Positions 1 through 10,520 of a DNA stretch of 64,000 nt are shown here, in pieces. Origin of the DNA: Garcia nutans (lineage: Eukaryota > Streptophyta > Magnoliopsida > Malpighiales > Euphorbiaceae); contig CANTUV010000039.1 in NCBI GenBank assembly GCA_947685225.1, forward strand, positions 37,006,001 through 37,070,000, written 5' to 3'. The notes under the pieces are model-generated. The model searched no databases, had not been told where the DNA came from, and saw nothing but the letters and a program-made list of their open reading frames with translations. The position numbers and the translations under genes are program-made. How positions within the stretch are numbered: the first letter of the stretch is position 1; the number at the start of each line of letters is the position of its first letter.

Positions 1-33
1 CCCGAGTTTGCCCGAAGCAGGAGCACCAGAATC
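1..33 (-). pseudogene. C1 antisense gene, distal exon fragment
   Basis: These bases continue, in the same minus-strand frame, the antisense coding segment at 22981-23222. Element A1 (34-22980) was inserted between them and duplicated GAATC. Removing A1 and one GAATC copy gives an uninterrupted frame across the junction, with a small-residue and Ser/Gly-rich stretch after it. The frame runs off the left edge of the window. It reads opposite to C1's LTR, as antisense reading frames of Tat-lineage retrotransposons do. The function is unknown and no catalytic motif is visible. Confidence 0.6.
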
Positions 34-2111
34 TGTGAGCATGGATTTTTGCCCCCACTCTCGGTGGAATTATTCTTGCTACTTCGACACTGTTTAGGCT
101 TAGGGCCTTACAGAACACAGAACTAAGTCCGGAGAAAAAGGAGTCGCCACCTGGACTGGCCGGGAAAAAGAAAGGGGTGGATGACTCGATTCCTAAGGAA
201 TCCCCAACCCCCTAATGGGTTCGAAAAGTTGGGTACGTGTGGAGAAGGTGAGAAATGGCCCAGCACCCCCACAATACCCGGTTCATTGGAACCGGCCTCC
301 TTTGCAGGTCTTAATATTATAAAATTCTTAAGTATAAGAATATTATCCATATTACATGCAACAACTAAAATAAAGCATCGTTATATTAAAATCAAAGCAA
401 TGTCAATACAAAGTAAATAAATGGACACCCATCCGAAGATGGAAACATGTTCTTACATCGTTCATGTCTAAACTAAATAGGACACCCACCAAAAGGTAGA
501 AACATGTCCTTTACATTGGCCTAAAATATAAAAGCAATTTAACTTACATGATATTTAACTAATGAGGTACCCACAAAGTGGAAACATACCTCTTACACTT
601 TTAATACTAAAACAAGCAAATAATAACAATAAAGAAAACATCCATCCATGATAAATTAAATAAATCAAGCATTGAAATTAAATAAATCAACCATCAAAGC
701 ATATAATAGACTATATAATCAAATCTAAAAATAAAGCAAGTAAAGATACAAATTGAGGTTTACTATTTCCATTTAAAGTACTTTAATTAATATTTAGGGT
801 TTTGGAATATTAAGATATTATTATTGTTATTTGTTTAGGCTACTGTAAGTTTTAAGAGAATTAAAATGGATTAGGGTTTTATAATTTAAGAAATTAGTAA
901 GGTCTTTGATTGATCAAATTAGGGTTTGAGGGGTAAAATTATGAAATTAGGGTTTTAGGATATTAAAATATTAGGTTTATAGCTCTTGGTTACTGGATTG
1001 TTGTTTTGGATTTACTGTATTGAGTTTGAATGTTTAGGTTTATAAGATTTTAAGGTTTTAAGGATTAGGGTTTAAGAAAACTAGGGTTTATGGTTTTGGT
1101 TTCGAGAGAATTAGGGTTTTTAGTGTTTCGAAAAATATGTTTGGTTTTAGGATTTGAGAAAATAATTTAGAGTTTTATAAAGTTTTTGGAAATAGGTAAA
1201 ACAATTTAAGAGTTTTGGAAACAAAAAAGTATTTTTAGGGTTTTTGGAAATAAAAGGAAAAATTTAGGGTTTTTGAGGTTTAGAAGAAACAGAAAAGTAT
1301 TTTTAGGGTTCTTAAGGTTTGGAAGAAACAGAAAAGTATTTTTAGGGTTTTTTGAAACAAAAGAAACGAATTAGGGTTTTTAAGGTATTTGGAAATAAAA
1401 GAAATCATTTATGTTATTGAAACGAAGATCAATGTTATTACATGTTTATAGATCAAAGTTTATTGTGCATATTCTTAGGAATCAAAGAAACAAAGCTATT
1501 GTGATCATGAGCAATGTATAATTAAGGATCAAACTTGCGTAGTCTGTTCCACTAAAAAGTTGCTTTTTGGATGAATAAAGACAAAGGCAAAGTTGCTGCC
1601 TTTGATAAATTGTTGATGGCTTTGCTTGTTCCTCTCAAATCTGAAGTCCCAAGTTCAAAGTTCTAGTCCTAAGTTTTTCTTTTTCTTTCTACAAGTCCGA
1701 TCCCGATGTCCAGTCCGATCCCCCCACCATTTCTGTGTTTTTTAGTGTTATTTATAGGAAATATAGAAGATTAGTACCAATTGTTTAAGAAAACTATATT
1801 TAATTAGGAAAAGAAAACGGAAACCAAATAGAATTTGGTTTCGGAAAAAACTGCGTTGGAAAAATTTCGCTGGCAAAAACTGAGACGAGCTGCGAGCTTG
1901 CGAGAGAGAATCGAGGCTCGGGCTGCCAGGCCATTTCGTTTCGGCGACGAATTTTTCATTGCCGATTTTATTTTATTTTTATTTTTATTTTTTAAAAAAT
2001 TATAAAAAATAAATACTAAAATAAATATTATTTAATTAAGATAACACAAAAATTATTTTGGATTAAATAAAATATATTGGACCGGATTGGGTAAAAAATT
2101 AAGGGTCTATA
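34..2111 (-). repeat. A1 3' LTR (family A)
   Basis: On the minus strand this LTR starts TATAGACCC, a mutated TGTAGACCC, and ends CTCACA. A minus-strand TATAAATA lies at 1749-1756. The part beyond it is dense in TAGGGTTT-type motifs on the plus strand. It is colinear with 20883-22980 and differs by scattered substitutions. Bases 29-33 are the GAATC target-site duplication. The last hundred bases on the left hold the conserved family A end that also occurs near 4140-4390, 12380-12636, 13925-14200 and 25800-26064. Confidence 0.88.
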
Positions 2112-2204
2112 GTTTGCCCCTACTTGAACGATCTGAGACTTTAGTGAAAGAGAGTGAAAAGCAATAAGACTTAATTTTTTTTAGTTGGTTGAGGTTTTGG
2201 GTTC
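2112..2204 (-). other. A1 polypurine tract and adjoining internal tail
   Basis: On the minus strand, 2112-2123 reads as a polypurine tract (AGTAGGGGCAAAC) directly before the 3' LTR. It matches the same position in B1 (10508-10520) and C1 (23731-23744). The rest matches the last ~90 internal bases of B1 at 10440-10507. The sequence stops at GGTTC (2200-2204), the left TSD of B1, and resumes at 12637. Confidence 0.8.
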
Positions 2205-4392
2205 TGTAGACCCTTATTTTTTTACCTAGTCCGGTCCAATATATTTTAATTAGTCCAAAATAATTTTTGTATTGTCCAACATATTTTAGTTAGTCCAAAA
2301 TAATTTTTATGGTATATTGATTAATTTTAATATTTATTTTAGTAAAAAAATGGTGAAATGAATAAAAATTCAAAAATAATAAAAAATAACAAAATAACAA
2401 AAAAAATCGGCGATGGAAAAATCGGCGACGATTTTTTCATCGCCTAAAGTCAGCGAGGGCCCGTGGGCATTTCGCCCGCAGGAAACTTCGACGCAAATTT
2501 TTTACGCCAGCGCAGTTTTTCCGATGCAAATTTTTTTATCCAGCGCACTTTTTTCGCCAGCGCAGTTTTTCCGCAGCAGTTTTTTTTTTGCCAGCAAAAT
2601 TTTTCCGATGCAAATTTTTCGAAACCTAATGCAATTAGGTTTTTGTTTTGTTTTCTTATTGAATATTGTATGCCGTGAATAATTAGAATTACCCATAAAA
2701 CTTTTTTATAAATATGGACTAAATAACACAAAAAAAGGGGAGGAAAGAAGGAAGAAAATTGGACAGAAACTTGAACAAAAGTGGAAACCGAATCTGTGAA
2801 GGAAAACCTTGAACGAAGCTGATTTTTTGAGAGAGCTGAAAAACAATTCAAGCAATTCAAAGGCAAAAAGGCTTGTCTTTGACCTTGTTCATCCAAAAAG
2901 AAATTTTTGGTGAAACTTACAAAATAAGGTTTGAATTCTTAATTTCTTTTATTTGGTCACAGTAGCTAAATTATCAAATTGTGTCTTTTAATTCAAAAAC
3001 CTTAGAACCTCAATTCACTTTTTCTAAAGTTTAAAAACCTTAATTCGTTGCTTTGTTTTCTAAAAAGTTTAAAGTTGTTAGTTTTGCTTCTTCAAAACCC
3101 CAAAACCAAAATTTGTTGCCAAAATTTTCAAAACTCTAAATTGTATTCTGTTTCCTTCCAAAAGACTTAAAAACATCTTTTTTGCTTTTATAAAATTTAA
3201 ATCGTGTTGTTTATCTTCAAAAAACTTCATAAAATTATCAATTGATTTTCCAAATCCTAAAAATAACTCATTACCCGAAACCCTAAATTCAAAAATCCTA
3301 AAACCCTAATTCAACTCCAAAACCTAAAATAGTGAACCCTAACCTCCTTAAAACCTTAAACCTTATTTTTTTTCTAAACCCTAATCCTTTAAAACTTTAA
3401 AAAACCATATAAACACAAATATTTAATTTTACACAATAAGCTTGAAACCATAATTCAATGAGTAACCATAAACCCTAAATCTAAGTATTTTAAAGTGTTC
3501 AAACCCTAGTTTCATGATTTCACCATCCAAACATTAATTTGGTTAATCAAAGAACTTTATCAACATTTTAAAACATAAAACCTTAATCTATTTTAATTCC
3601 TTAAAAAACTCACATTAGCCATAATTTAGATTTTTATTTGCCTTATTCAATTCTATATTTGATTATGCTTTGATTTATTTTATATGCTTTAATTTATTTA
3701 AGTTCAATGCTTGGTTAATTTAATTTATCATGGATGGATGTTTACATTTTATTGATATTTAATACCTTGGATGAATGATTTATTTATGATGAATGGTTAT
3801 TTACTTTTATCCATTTATTTAGATTTCCAAATGTTGTAAAAGGTATGTTTCCACTTGGTGGGTACCTCATTAGTTAAATATCATGTAATTTAAATTGCTT
3901 TTCTATATTAGAACCAATGTAAAGGACATGTTTCTACCTTTCGGTGGGTGTCCTATTTAGGCATGAGATGTAAGGACATGTTTCCATATATGGATGGGTG
4001 TCTATTTATTTGCTTTGTTTGGACATTGCTTTGTTTTAATATAATGATGCTTTCTTTTAATTATTGTGTGTAATATGGATAATATCATTATACTTAAGAA
4101 TTTTATAATATTAAGTCCTGTAAAGGAGGCCGGTTCCAATGAACCGGGAGTTGTGGGGGTGCTGGGCCATTTCTCACCTTCCCCACATGTACCCAACTTT
4201 CCGAACCCATTAGGGGTTAGGGATTCCTTAGGAATCGAGTCATCCACCCCTTTCTTTTTTTCCCGGCTCGTCAGGGTGGTGACTCCATTTTCTCAGAACT
4301 TAGGTCCGTGTTCTCTAAGGCCCCAAGCTTAAATAGTGCCGAAGTTGCAAGAACCATTCCACCCGGAGTGGGGGCAAAAATTCCCTCTCACA
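2205..4392 (+). repeat. B1 5' LTR (family A)
   Basis: It starts TGTAGACCC and ends CTCACA. TATAAATA at 2707-2714 puts U3 at about 500 bases and R+U5 at about 1.7 kb. U3 carries a near-perfect inverted repeat (2409-2424 with 2429-2444) and a repeated AGCGCAGTTTTTCC-type motif (about 2490-2620). The region 3270-3520 holds several AAACCCTAA boxes. Short open frames on both strands here are chance frames, because they recur in other LTR copies with disrupting changes. Confidence 0.9.
2409..2444. repeat. U3 inverted repeat (potential hairpin)
   Basis: Two 16-base arms, 2409-2424 and 2429-2444, are complementary with one mismatch and a GCGA loop. Weaker versions lie at the same LTR position elsewhere: near 23957 in C1 (GGCGATG with TCGCC) and near 10711-10735 in B1's 3' LTR. 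It lies about 260 bases upstream of the TATA box, so it could be a regulatory or structural element. A role is not shown. Confidence 0.6.
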
Positions 4393-4393
4393 G

Positions 4394-4407
4394 TGGCGAC
4401 TCCACTG
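4394..4407 (+). other. B1 primer-binding site
   Basis: TGGCGACTCCACTG follows the LTR after one base. The intact form in A1 and E2 is TGGCGACTCCACTGGGGA. That 18-mer is complementary to the 3' end (TCCCCAGTGGAGTCG plus CCA) that I recall for a plant tRNA-Arg. In B1 the last bases have changed to TGAA, so priming may be impaired. Confidence 0.75.
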
Positions 4408-5601
4408 TGAATAATAAAAGTTGATTACGTTGGTCTTTATATTATTTTATTCTTTCTTATAACGATATTATCCATTGCATCATATTAGATTGCATTGTGT
4501 GCGTGAGTTAGGATGCCCGTGTTACCTGTGTTATGTTATGTAAGGGATACCATACTTTCACTCAAGGTATGAAGATCGAGCATGGCATAACAACTCATAG
4601 CCTCGTACCGTTTGGTATATACTTGTTATGGGAACCTAAGCCTTTTAACCCAAAGACTAAAGCTCATGTAATTGGCCTAGTTACTTTCCTTAGGTTTTTA
4701 CACTAAATGCATGTTGTTTGACTATGGTTAATTTATCTTGGCTTAAATCATGGCTTATTTGGTTTGTTCTTTTTCTAATATGACCTAAGTATATTGTAAG
4801 CTCAAAATAAATTTTTCTTTAAAATCCAAAAAGACCAAAGCTATTTTCAAAATTTTTCAAGATGGTCTTTGGACATAAGACTTTTCTAAAAACAAATAAA
4901 AAATTCTTTGGCCCACGGCCCAAATACTAAGCCCAAAATCCATTTTTCTAAAATCTTTTTACAATGGGCTTAGAAACAAAATTATTTTTCAATCTTTTCT
5001 TACAAAGAGCTTGCAAAACATTTAAGTCAATTACGAAATACCAAAAATCAATTGTGAGCCTAGTTTATACTAAGAATAATTAACCATGGGCTTGTTTTTG
5101 GCATGAACTATTAGTTACCTTTTTCAAGTGAGAAATCTATTTATAATAAACATCTTAATTTCATTTTAATCCAATATCTTAATTTCATTTTAATCCAATA
5201 TAGCATAAAAGCTACTTTGGTTGGATAAATGGATTAAAACCTAATTAATGGGAATTATTATGAACTGATTTCCAGTTTTGAAAATATAACTATTGGTTGA
5301 AACGTCCGAGGAATTATTCGAAAGCAAGGTACCCCATGTTGGTATTTTGTTAACCATATACCTAGGAAAAGAGACTCGCCATTCGTGTGTGGATGTTATA
5401 AGGTTGGAAGGAACATCCTATTCGTCCTTGTTTGTCTATTATTTGTACATTCATACATACATGCATACATTTGCATCTCATATCATTAATCCTTTATGGC
5501 ATACAACCCTGGATTGCGAGAGTTTAAAAGCTTACAACAATCCTACCTACACCGGAGATGAAGTATCTAGCAACGACTCAATCACTTGCTCACCAAAAAC
5601 A
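4408..5601 (+). other. B1 untranslated leader
   Basis: About 1.2 kb between PBS and the gag ATG. It is AT-rich with no convincing gene. A frame open from 5293 continues into gag but has no ATG before 5602, and its residues are not conserved in A1, so I treat it as leader. A short direct repeat (CTTAATTTCATTTTAATCCAA) lies at about 5154-5200. A1 has the colinear leader at 19713-20863. Confidence 0.6.
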
Positions 5602-6998
5602 ATGGATCCCAAACAAATTCAAAGAGTGGTGGATGATGCCCTCAATGCCAAAATGGAAGAAATAAAAGAGGTCATGGCCGAGACCATAAAGAATCAACTA
5701 ACTGCAATTTTAGGAAACCATGTCGAAGCATCTGCTAGCACTAAGAAACCAAAGGACAAAGGGAAGACTAAAGTTGGTGAAGTGGATTTTGATGATGAAA
5801 AAGCGATCATTGATGATGATGATCATTGGGCTCAATACTACCAAGATGCTCAAGAGAAGAAAAAGGAACCTAAGGTTGTTGAGAAGGCAACTATTGAAAA
5901 GACCGAGACATCCGATGTTGAAAAGATGATTGCTGACTTAGAAAAGAAATTTGAGAAGAAGCTGAAAACTGAAGAAATGTCCGAAGTTGACAAATTATTT
6001 GAGCTAGATGAAGAAGTCCCATACAAGTTCAAGATGCCATCCTTTGCAAAGTACAATGGCACTGGAAATCCTCATCTCTATGTGAAGCATATATCACTGC
6101 TATGCAGTCTGCCCAAGCTACTAATGCTCAAACTCTAAGGTACTTCATGCTCTCATTGGACCCTGTTGTCCAAAATTGGTTCAATACCTTAGATGATGGA
6201 ACACAAAAGAATTGGGATTTGCTATACAAGGCCTTCATCCAGCAATATGGGTATAATATCGAGATGGAAGTTACCTTAAATGAAGTTGAGTCCATTAGGC
6301 AAAGGCCGGATGAGAATTTTGTGGACTATGTGAAGAGATGGAGAAACAAGGCTGCTTTGCTCAAGAAGAGGCCCGATGAATCTGATCAAATAAGGATGAT
6401 CGTGAGAGGTGTCCTGCCCAATCTCTGTGAAAGGATGTCTCACACCCTTATAAGGGATTTCAAAGATCTTCTCCAAGCTGGTCTGCAAATCGAAGAGTGG
6501 GAAAGAGAGAAGAATCATTTTTCAATAAAAAGGAATGAGAAAGGGAACTACCAGTCGGGCAATCAAAGTACACAAAAGGAAGCTGATGTTAATGTCACTA
6601 GTCAAGGAGGAATAAGGCAGTTTTCAGAATTAGGGAAGCCACTGTCTTAGGTTCTCAATAAGTTACAAAAGAAGGGATTGTTATAACCCTTGACTCCTCG
6701 TCCTTTGCCTAATCCTCTTCCACCTAATTTTGATACTAATGCATTTTGCCAATTCCATCAAAGGCCTGGACACAAAATGGACAATTGTATGAAGTTGAGA
6801 CATGAGATCCAGAATTTAATTAATAATGGCAAGTTGCCTAAGCCGGATAAGCCCAATACCAAAGGTAATCCATTTCCAAGGTTCAATAGGGTGCCACCAC
6901 CAGCAAACTTCATGGTAGGAAAAGGATTAGAAGAAGATATTGTTTTATCATCCTTTTAAGATGGGGATATTGAAGATATGAAAGGAAAAGAAGCTTAA
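5602..6998 (+). pseudogene. gag: B1 gag polyprotein, frameshifted
   Basis: This is the capsid/nucleocapsid protein, which would package element RNA in the cytoplasm. The start is the ATG at 5602, the same as in A1. An acidic/Lys-rich coiled N-terminus (to about 5990) precedes a capsid domain (about 6010-6520) with conserved VPYKFKMPSF and LLYKAFIQQYGYN segments. A CX2HX4HX4C zinc knuckle lies at about 6750-6792 (CQFHQRPGHKMDNC). Comparison with A1 shows a one-base loss after 6089. In-frame stops follow at 6648-6650 (TAG for a Trp codon), 6683-6685 and 6957-6959 (TAA for Gln). The frame ends at about 6998. Protease and polymerase do not follow, which makes the element dependent on others. Confidence 0.88.
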
Positions 6999-8760
6999 AC
7001 TCAACAAACTTTCTTTAGCTTGAATGTTGCTTTTCAATCTTACTTTCTTTAATATTTTGGAACTATTGTGATTATCAAATTTAAAGTTGCTTGAATAAAT
7101 TACTTTCATCAAAATTTTTGTTGGTCTTTTTTCATTTTGGTGCTCAATCAATGAGGAATCTAGCTTGATAATTCATGAATTAATATATCTAGGCATCATG
7201 ACTTGAATGACTTTACTAGGTAAGGGAATTACTTTATAGCATTGAGTTGTGTATGCTTACTTAGAGAGGGCTCCTGCATAATTATCTTTGTCTAGGTCCT
7301 AGTCAGTCTTAGAACATGCTTTGACAAACTTTCAAGGTGAAATTGAACTCTGCTTATTTAAGGGAGAAATGATCTAGACATGGTTTGGTTAGCCAACAAC
7401 TAGTATTCACCCAATTAAATATCAATTCCTAGTTATCCCTTTGAGCCTTCATAAAATTTTAGCTTTCTTTTCAATGGCTTAAAAACCCCAATAATCTACC
7501 CTGAGCTATTGTGATACTTTTGACAAATCTTATGATCACTAAGGTGGAGAGACAAGAAGATAAAAGAAAGCAATGATTAGTTAAGATTATGAGGATAGTT
7601 TAAGTTCTCAAGACCATGAAGATAGTTGAAGTTCTCAAGATCATAAGGATAGTTGATGTTCTCAAAACCATAAGAGTAGTTGAAGTTTTCCTAATATCTC
7701 CAATATATCAACATCAACATCAGAGTAACAAATGATTTATCCCTATTAAAGAAGATTTATGTTACTCCACTTATCCATTATTGGAAGCCCAAGTTGGTAC
7801 AAACAAGACAACTCTTTTAGAACTAGAACAAAAAAAAAAGAAGAGAGAAGAAAACAAAACAAAAAAAGACAAAAGAAAAGAAAAAGAAAAAAAAAAGAGG
7901 AAAAAAAAGAAAAGAAAAAAGAAAAGAAAACCCAAAATGGTTCAAAAAGTCAACTGAGTTCTCTTTTACCTAAGATAAAAAAGGCTTCCATTTGGTTTAT
8001 AAGGATGGTTTGACTTGAATTGGTCCAACCCAACCAAAGATTCGATCAAAATTAGAGGAAAAGGAGAAAGAACATCTAGTGCTTAAAAGTTCTGTACTTG
8101 ACAGTCCTACAAGGAAGAAGGACAAAATGATAAAATGCTTAAAGAAAAGGGAAGAGTAAGGAAAGAAAAAGAAAAGGGAAGAGTAAGAAAAACAAAGAGG
8201 AAAGAAAAGGGAAAAGAAGAAAAGAAGCGAATTTGGGTCTTAAACTTTTTGCAAGGGCAAAGACTGTCCTAATCAAGATCCAGATTAATGCCAAAAAGAT
8301 AGAAGGAACTTCGAGTCTAGAAAGATTGCTCCCAATTGCCTAAAGTTCCAACAAGAAATTTGTAGTGTTAGGGTTTGTCCACCGTGTTACATCAGCTCCT
8401 ATCTCAAAATGGCCTTCATTTAAACCAATGTCCCTCATAGACCCCATTTTAAGCCTATCAAAGACCTGTTGATCTCTCTTGGTAGGTAAAGTATATTAGT
8501 GGAGATAGTTTGGATAAGTATGCATATGAGATAGACAATATTTAAACTCAAATGAGACCTTTGACCAAGTAATGTGCCTATCTTAAGTGCAACAGTTCTT
8601 GCTTAAATAGAAATAATTCCCGAGTTTAGTACGGTAACTAGGGTTGTCATGTTATAGATATGTTAATTTGAAAAATCAAGTCCTGAGGTACATTGACATT
8701 AATTTGGCAAAGCCAACATTTGATTTTAAAATCAAAGTTCAAAAAAAAAATAAAAAAAGT
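6999..8760 (+). other. B1 internal region without polymerase; purine-rich tracts
   Basis: No protein-coding gene is supported. Features seen are three imperfect ~27-base repeats around AAGATAGTTGAAGTTCTCA (7600-7690), an almost pure A/G tract at about 7826-7938 and a second at 8120-8227. The stretch is colinear, in reverse, with A1 16750-18400, where the ~27-base repeat has four copies (17735-17840) and the purine tracts appear as pyrimidines. The region replaces the place where pol would be in an autonomous element. Confidence 0.65.
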
Positions 8761-8779
8761 GTTTTGTCATACAAAGCCT

Positions 8780-9190
8780 TCAAGTTAAGGAAAGTATGTT
8801 GAACCTCCAAAGGACACATTGGGCAAAGGGAATGATTACTGACAAAGTCATAAAGAAGCTATCAACTGACATGCTGAAACATAGTTTGAAATAGATGAAT
8901 CCCTGACTCTGCTGCTTGGGGTCTCCATTATTCATATTTTCAACATCTTGAAGATAAAAGCCATAAATGTAAATCTTTCTATCATTCCAATGCAAGACTT
9001 GAATGAGTGTCGAAAAGGAGTCAAAGAGAATACTTCTGCTGATCACCTCGGTCTGTGAGTCAATGAAACCGCTGTGAGTATTATCATACATATCATGCAT
9101 AAATGAGCATATCACATCGCACTTTCTTGTCTTGTGTTGTCTATTCCTTGTCAAAATGAATAGCAAACACCTTGCGAAGTAAAGAATCAA
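8780..9190 (-). CDS. Hypothetical antisense reading frame in B1
   Basis: A 136-residue minus-strand frame inside B1, antisense to the element. I do not recognise a family. Part of it is conserved at the protein level in A1 (plus strand, about 16365-16520): the segments IDSQT, ISRS, LIQVL, WND, IYGFYL and DVENMNNG are shared although the DNA has diverged. A1 has a stop (TAA) for the Gln after IYGFYL. The location between gag and the 3' LTR and the antisense direction match the antisense ORFs of Tat-type elements. It could be a remnant exon of such a gene, or an open frame by chance. Confidence 0.4.
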   Translation of the reverse strand: MILYFARCLLFILTRNRQHKTRKCDVICSFMHDMYDNTHSGFIDSQTEVISRSILFDSFSTLIQVLHWNDRKIYIYGFYLQDVENMNNGDPKQQSQGFIYFKLCFSMSVDSFFMTLSVIIPFAQCVLWRFNILSLT

Positions 9191-9729
9191 AAGAAGTTAT
9201 TGAATCAAGAGGGCACAGAAAGCCTATTTTCTTGTGGAAGCTCCAATCATTTTGCAAAAGAAGAAATACGTGCTTGTGCGATGAACTAGATGGCAAAAAC
9301 ATCAATCAGAACCCGCATAGAAAAATCATGGGTTTGAGCCTACACAGGGGGCAAAGTTTCTCCTTTTTAATTTTTTGAGTTTATATATAAAAAATTCTTT
9401 GCCACGCAGGGGGGCAAGGAGAGGGTATGAAGGCTAGCTAAAAAGGGCTAATTTTTTTTTTTTGCAAAAGTGCAAAGGAAGAACAAGACAGAATGAAAAA
9501 AGAAGAAAATTAGAATTCTCAAAAGAATGAAGATACAAGAGACAAAAGATCAGTCCAGCTAAAAGAGCTGAAGCCAGGGAAAAGACCCGATTCAAAGGTT
9601 GAAGATCCAATTTCAAGGTTGAAGACCCGATCTCAAAGAAGGAAGGTCCATTTTCAAAGGTGAAGAACCATAATGCATAGAACGGCCGGAGCAGTCAGAC
9701 TTCTCAACTGATAAAAGGTTAGTCAAAAT
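9191..9729 (+). other. B1 internal region before the minisatellite
   Basis: No gene is supported. The 9300-9420 stretch (cacagggggcaaagtttc and following) matches, in reverse, the A1 sequence that solo LTR S1 interrupts at 13860-13924/16075. Bases 9594-9670 hold about three units of a GAAGATCCAATTTCAAGGTT-type repeat. That repeat forms a long array in A1 (13010-13670). Confidence 0.6.
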
Positions 9730-10435
9730 CATTCTCGGGTCCAAGTACCCAAATTCAATCTAATCTCGGGTCCAAGTATCCAAATTCAATCCAATCTCGG
9801 GTCCAAGTACCCATTCTTAGGTCCAAGTACCCAAATCAAATCAATCTCAGGTCCAAGTACCCAATCTTGGGTCCAAGTACCCAAAATCCAATCAATCATG
9901 GGTCCAAGTACCCAATCTCAGGTCCAAGTACCAAAATCCAATCAATCTCGGGTCCAAGTACCCAATCCCGGGTCCAAGCACCCAAATTCAATCCAATCTC
10001 GGGTTCAAGTACCCAAATCAAATTTAATCTCGGGTCCAAGTACCCAAATCAAATTCAATCTCGGGTCCAAGTACCCAAATCAAATTCAAGCTTGGGTCCA
10101 AGTAACCAATCTCGGGTCCAAGTACCTAAATCAATTCAAGCTCGGGTCCAAGTACCCAATCTCGGGTCCAAGCACCCATTCTAGAGTCCAAGTACACAAA
10201 TCAATTCAAGCTTGGGTCCAAGTACCCAATCTCGGGTCCAAGCACCCATTTTCGGGTCTAAGTACCCAAATCAAATTCAATCCAATCTTGGGTCCAAGTA
10301 CCCAAATCAAATCCAATCCTGGGTCTAAGTACCCAAATTCAATCCATTCTCGGGTCCAAGTACCCAAATCAAATCAAATCTCTGGTCCAAGTACCCAAAT
10401 CAAGTTCAGTCTCAAGTCTAAGTACCCAAAAAAAA
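9730..10435 (+). repeat. B1 minisatellite, GGTCCAAGTACCCAA unit
   Basis: About 28 tandem units, mostly 19-35 bases, built on CTCGGGTCCAAGTACCCAA with variable AATC spacers. The open frames across it are a by-product of the repeat and differ by frame, so I do not call a protein. A1 and C1 have a related but different array (GGTTCTGGACCTAAGG) at this position, next to the polypurine tract. Confidence 0.9.
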
Positions 10436-10507
10436 TTTAAATAACCATCTCAAAAATTAAGTCTTATTGCTTTTCACTCTCTTTCACTTAAGCCTCAGAT
10501 CATTCAA

Positions 10508-10520
10508 GCAGGGGAAAAAC
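10508..10520 (+). other. B1 polypurine tract
   Basis: GCAGGGGAAAAAC immediately before the 3' LTR (TGTATACCC at 10521). This is where plus-strand DNA synthesis is primed during reverse transcription. The preceding TCATTCAA is shared with C1 (CGTTCAA) and A1. Confidence 0.8.

Noticed and set aside
123..420. Short frames on both strands near each family A LTR end (also 4002-4332, 12201-12488, 20972-21269, 25678-25975, 30703-30924)
   Set aside because: The same peptide recurs because the LTR end is repeated seven times. It is non-coding LTR sequence with changes that ignore codon structure.
2413..2896. Open frames of 64-148 codons on both strands in the B1 LTR U3
   Set aside because: They lie in LTR promoter sequence made of repeated motifs, recur in broken form at 10673-11142, and have no conserved start or domain.
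5293..5601. N-terminal extension of B1 gag
   Set aside because: The frame is open but begins with TTG and is not conserved with A1, whose gag starts at the equivalent of 5602.
9867..10440. 105- and 180-codon frames with repeated peptide units
   Set aside because: They are overlapping frames through the GGTCCAAGTACCC minisatellite. Any tandem repeat without stops gives this.
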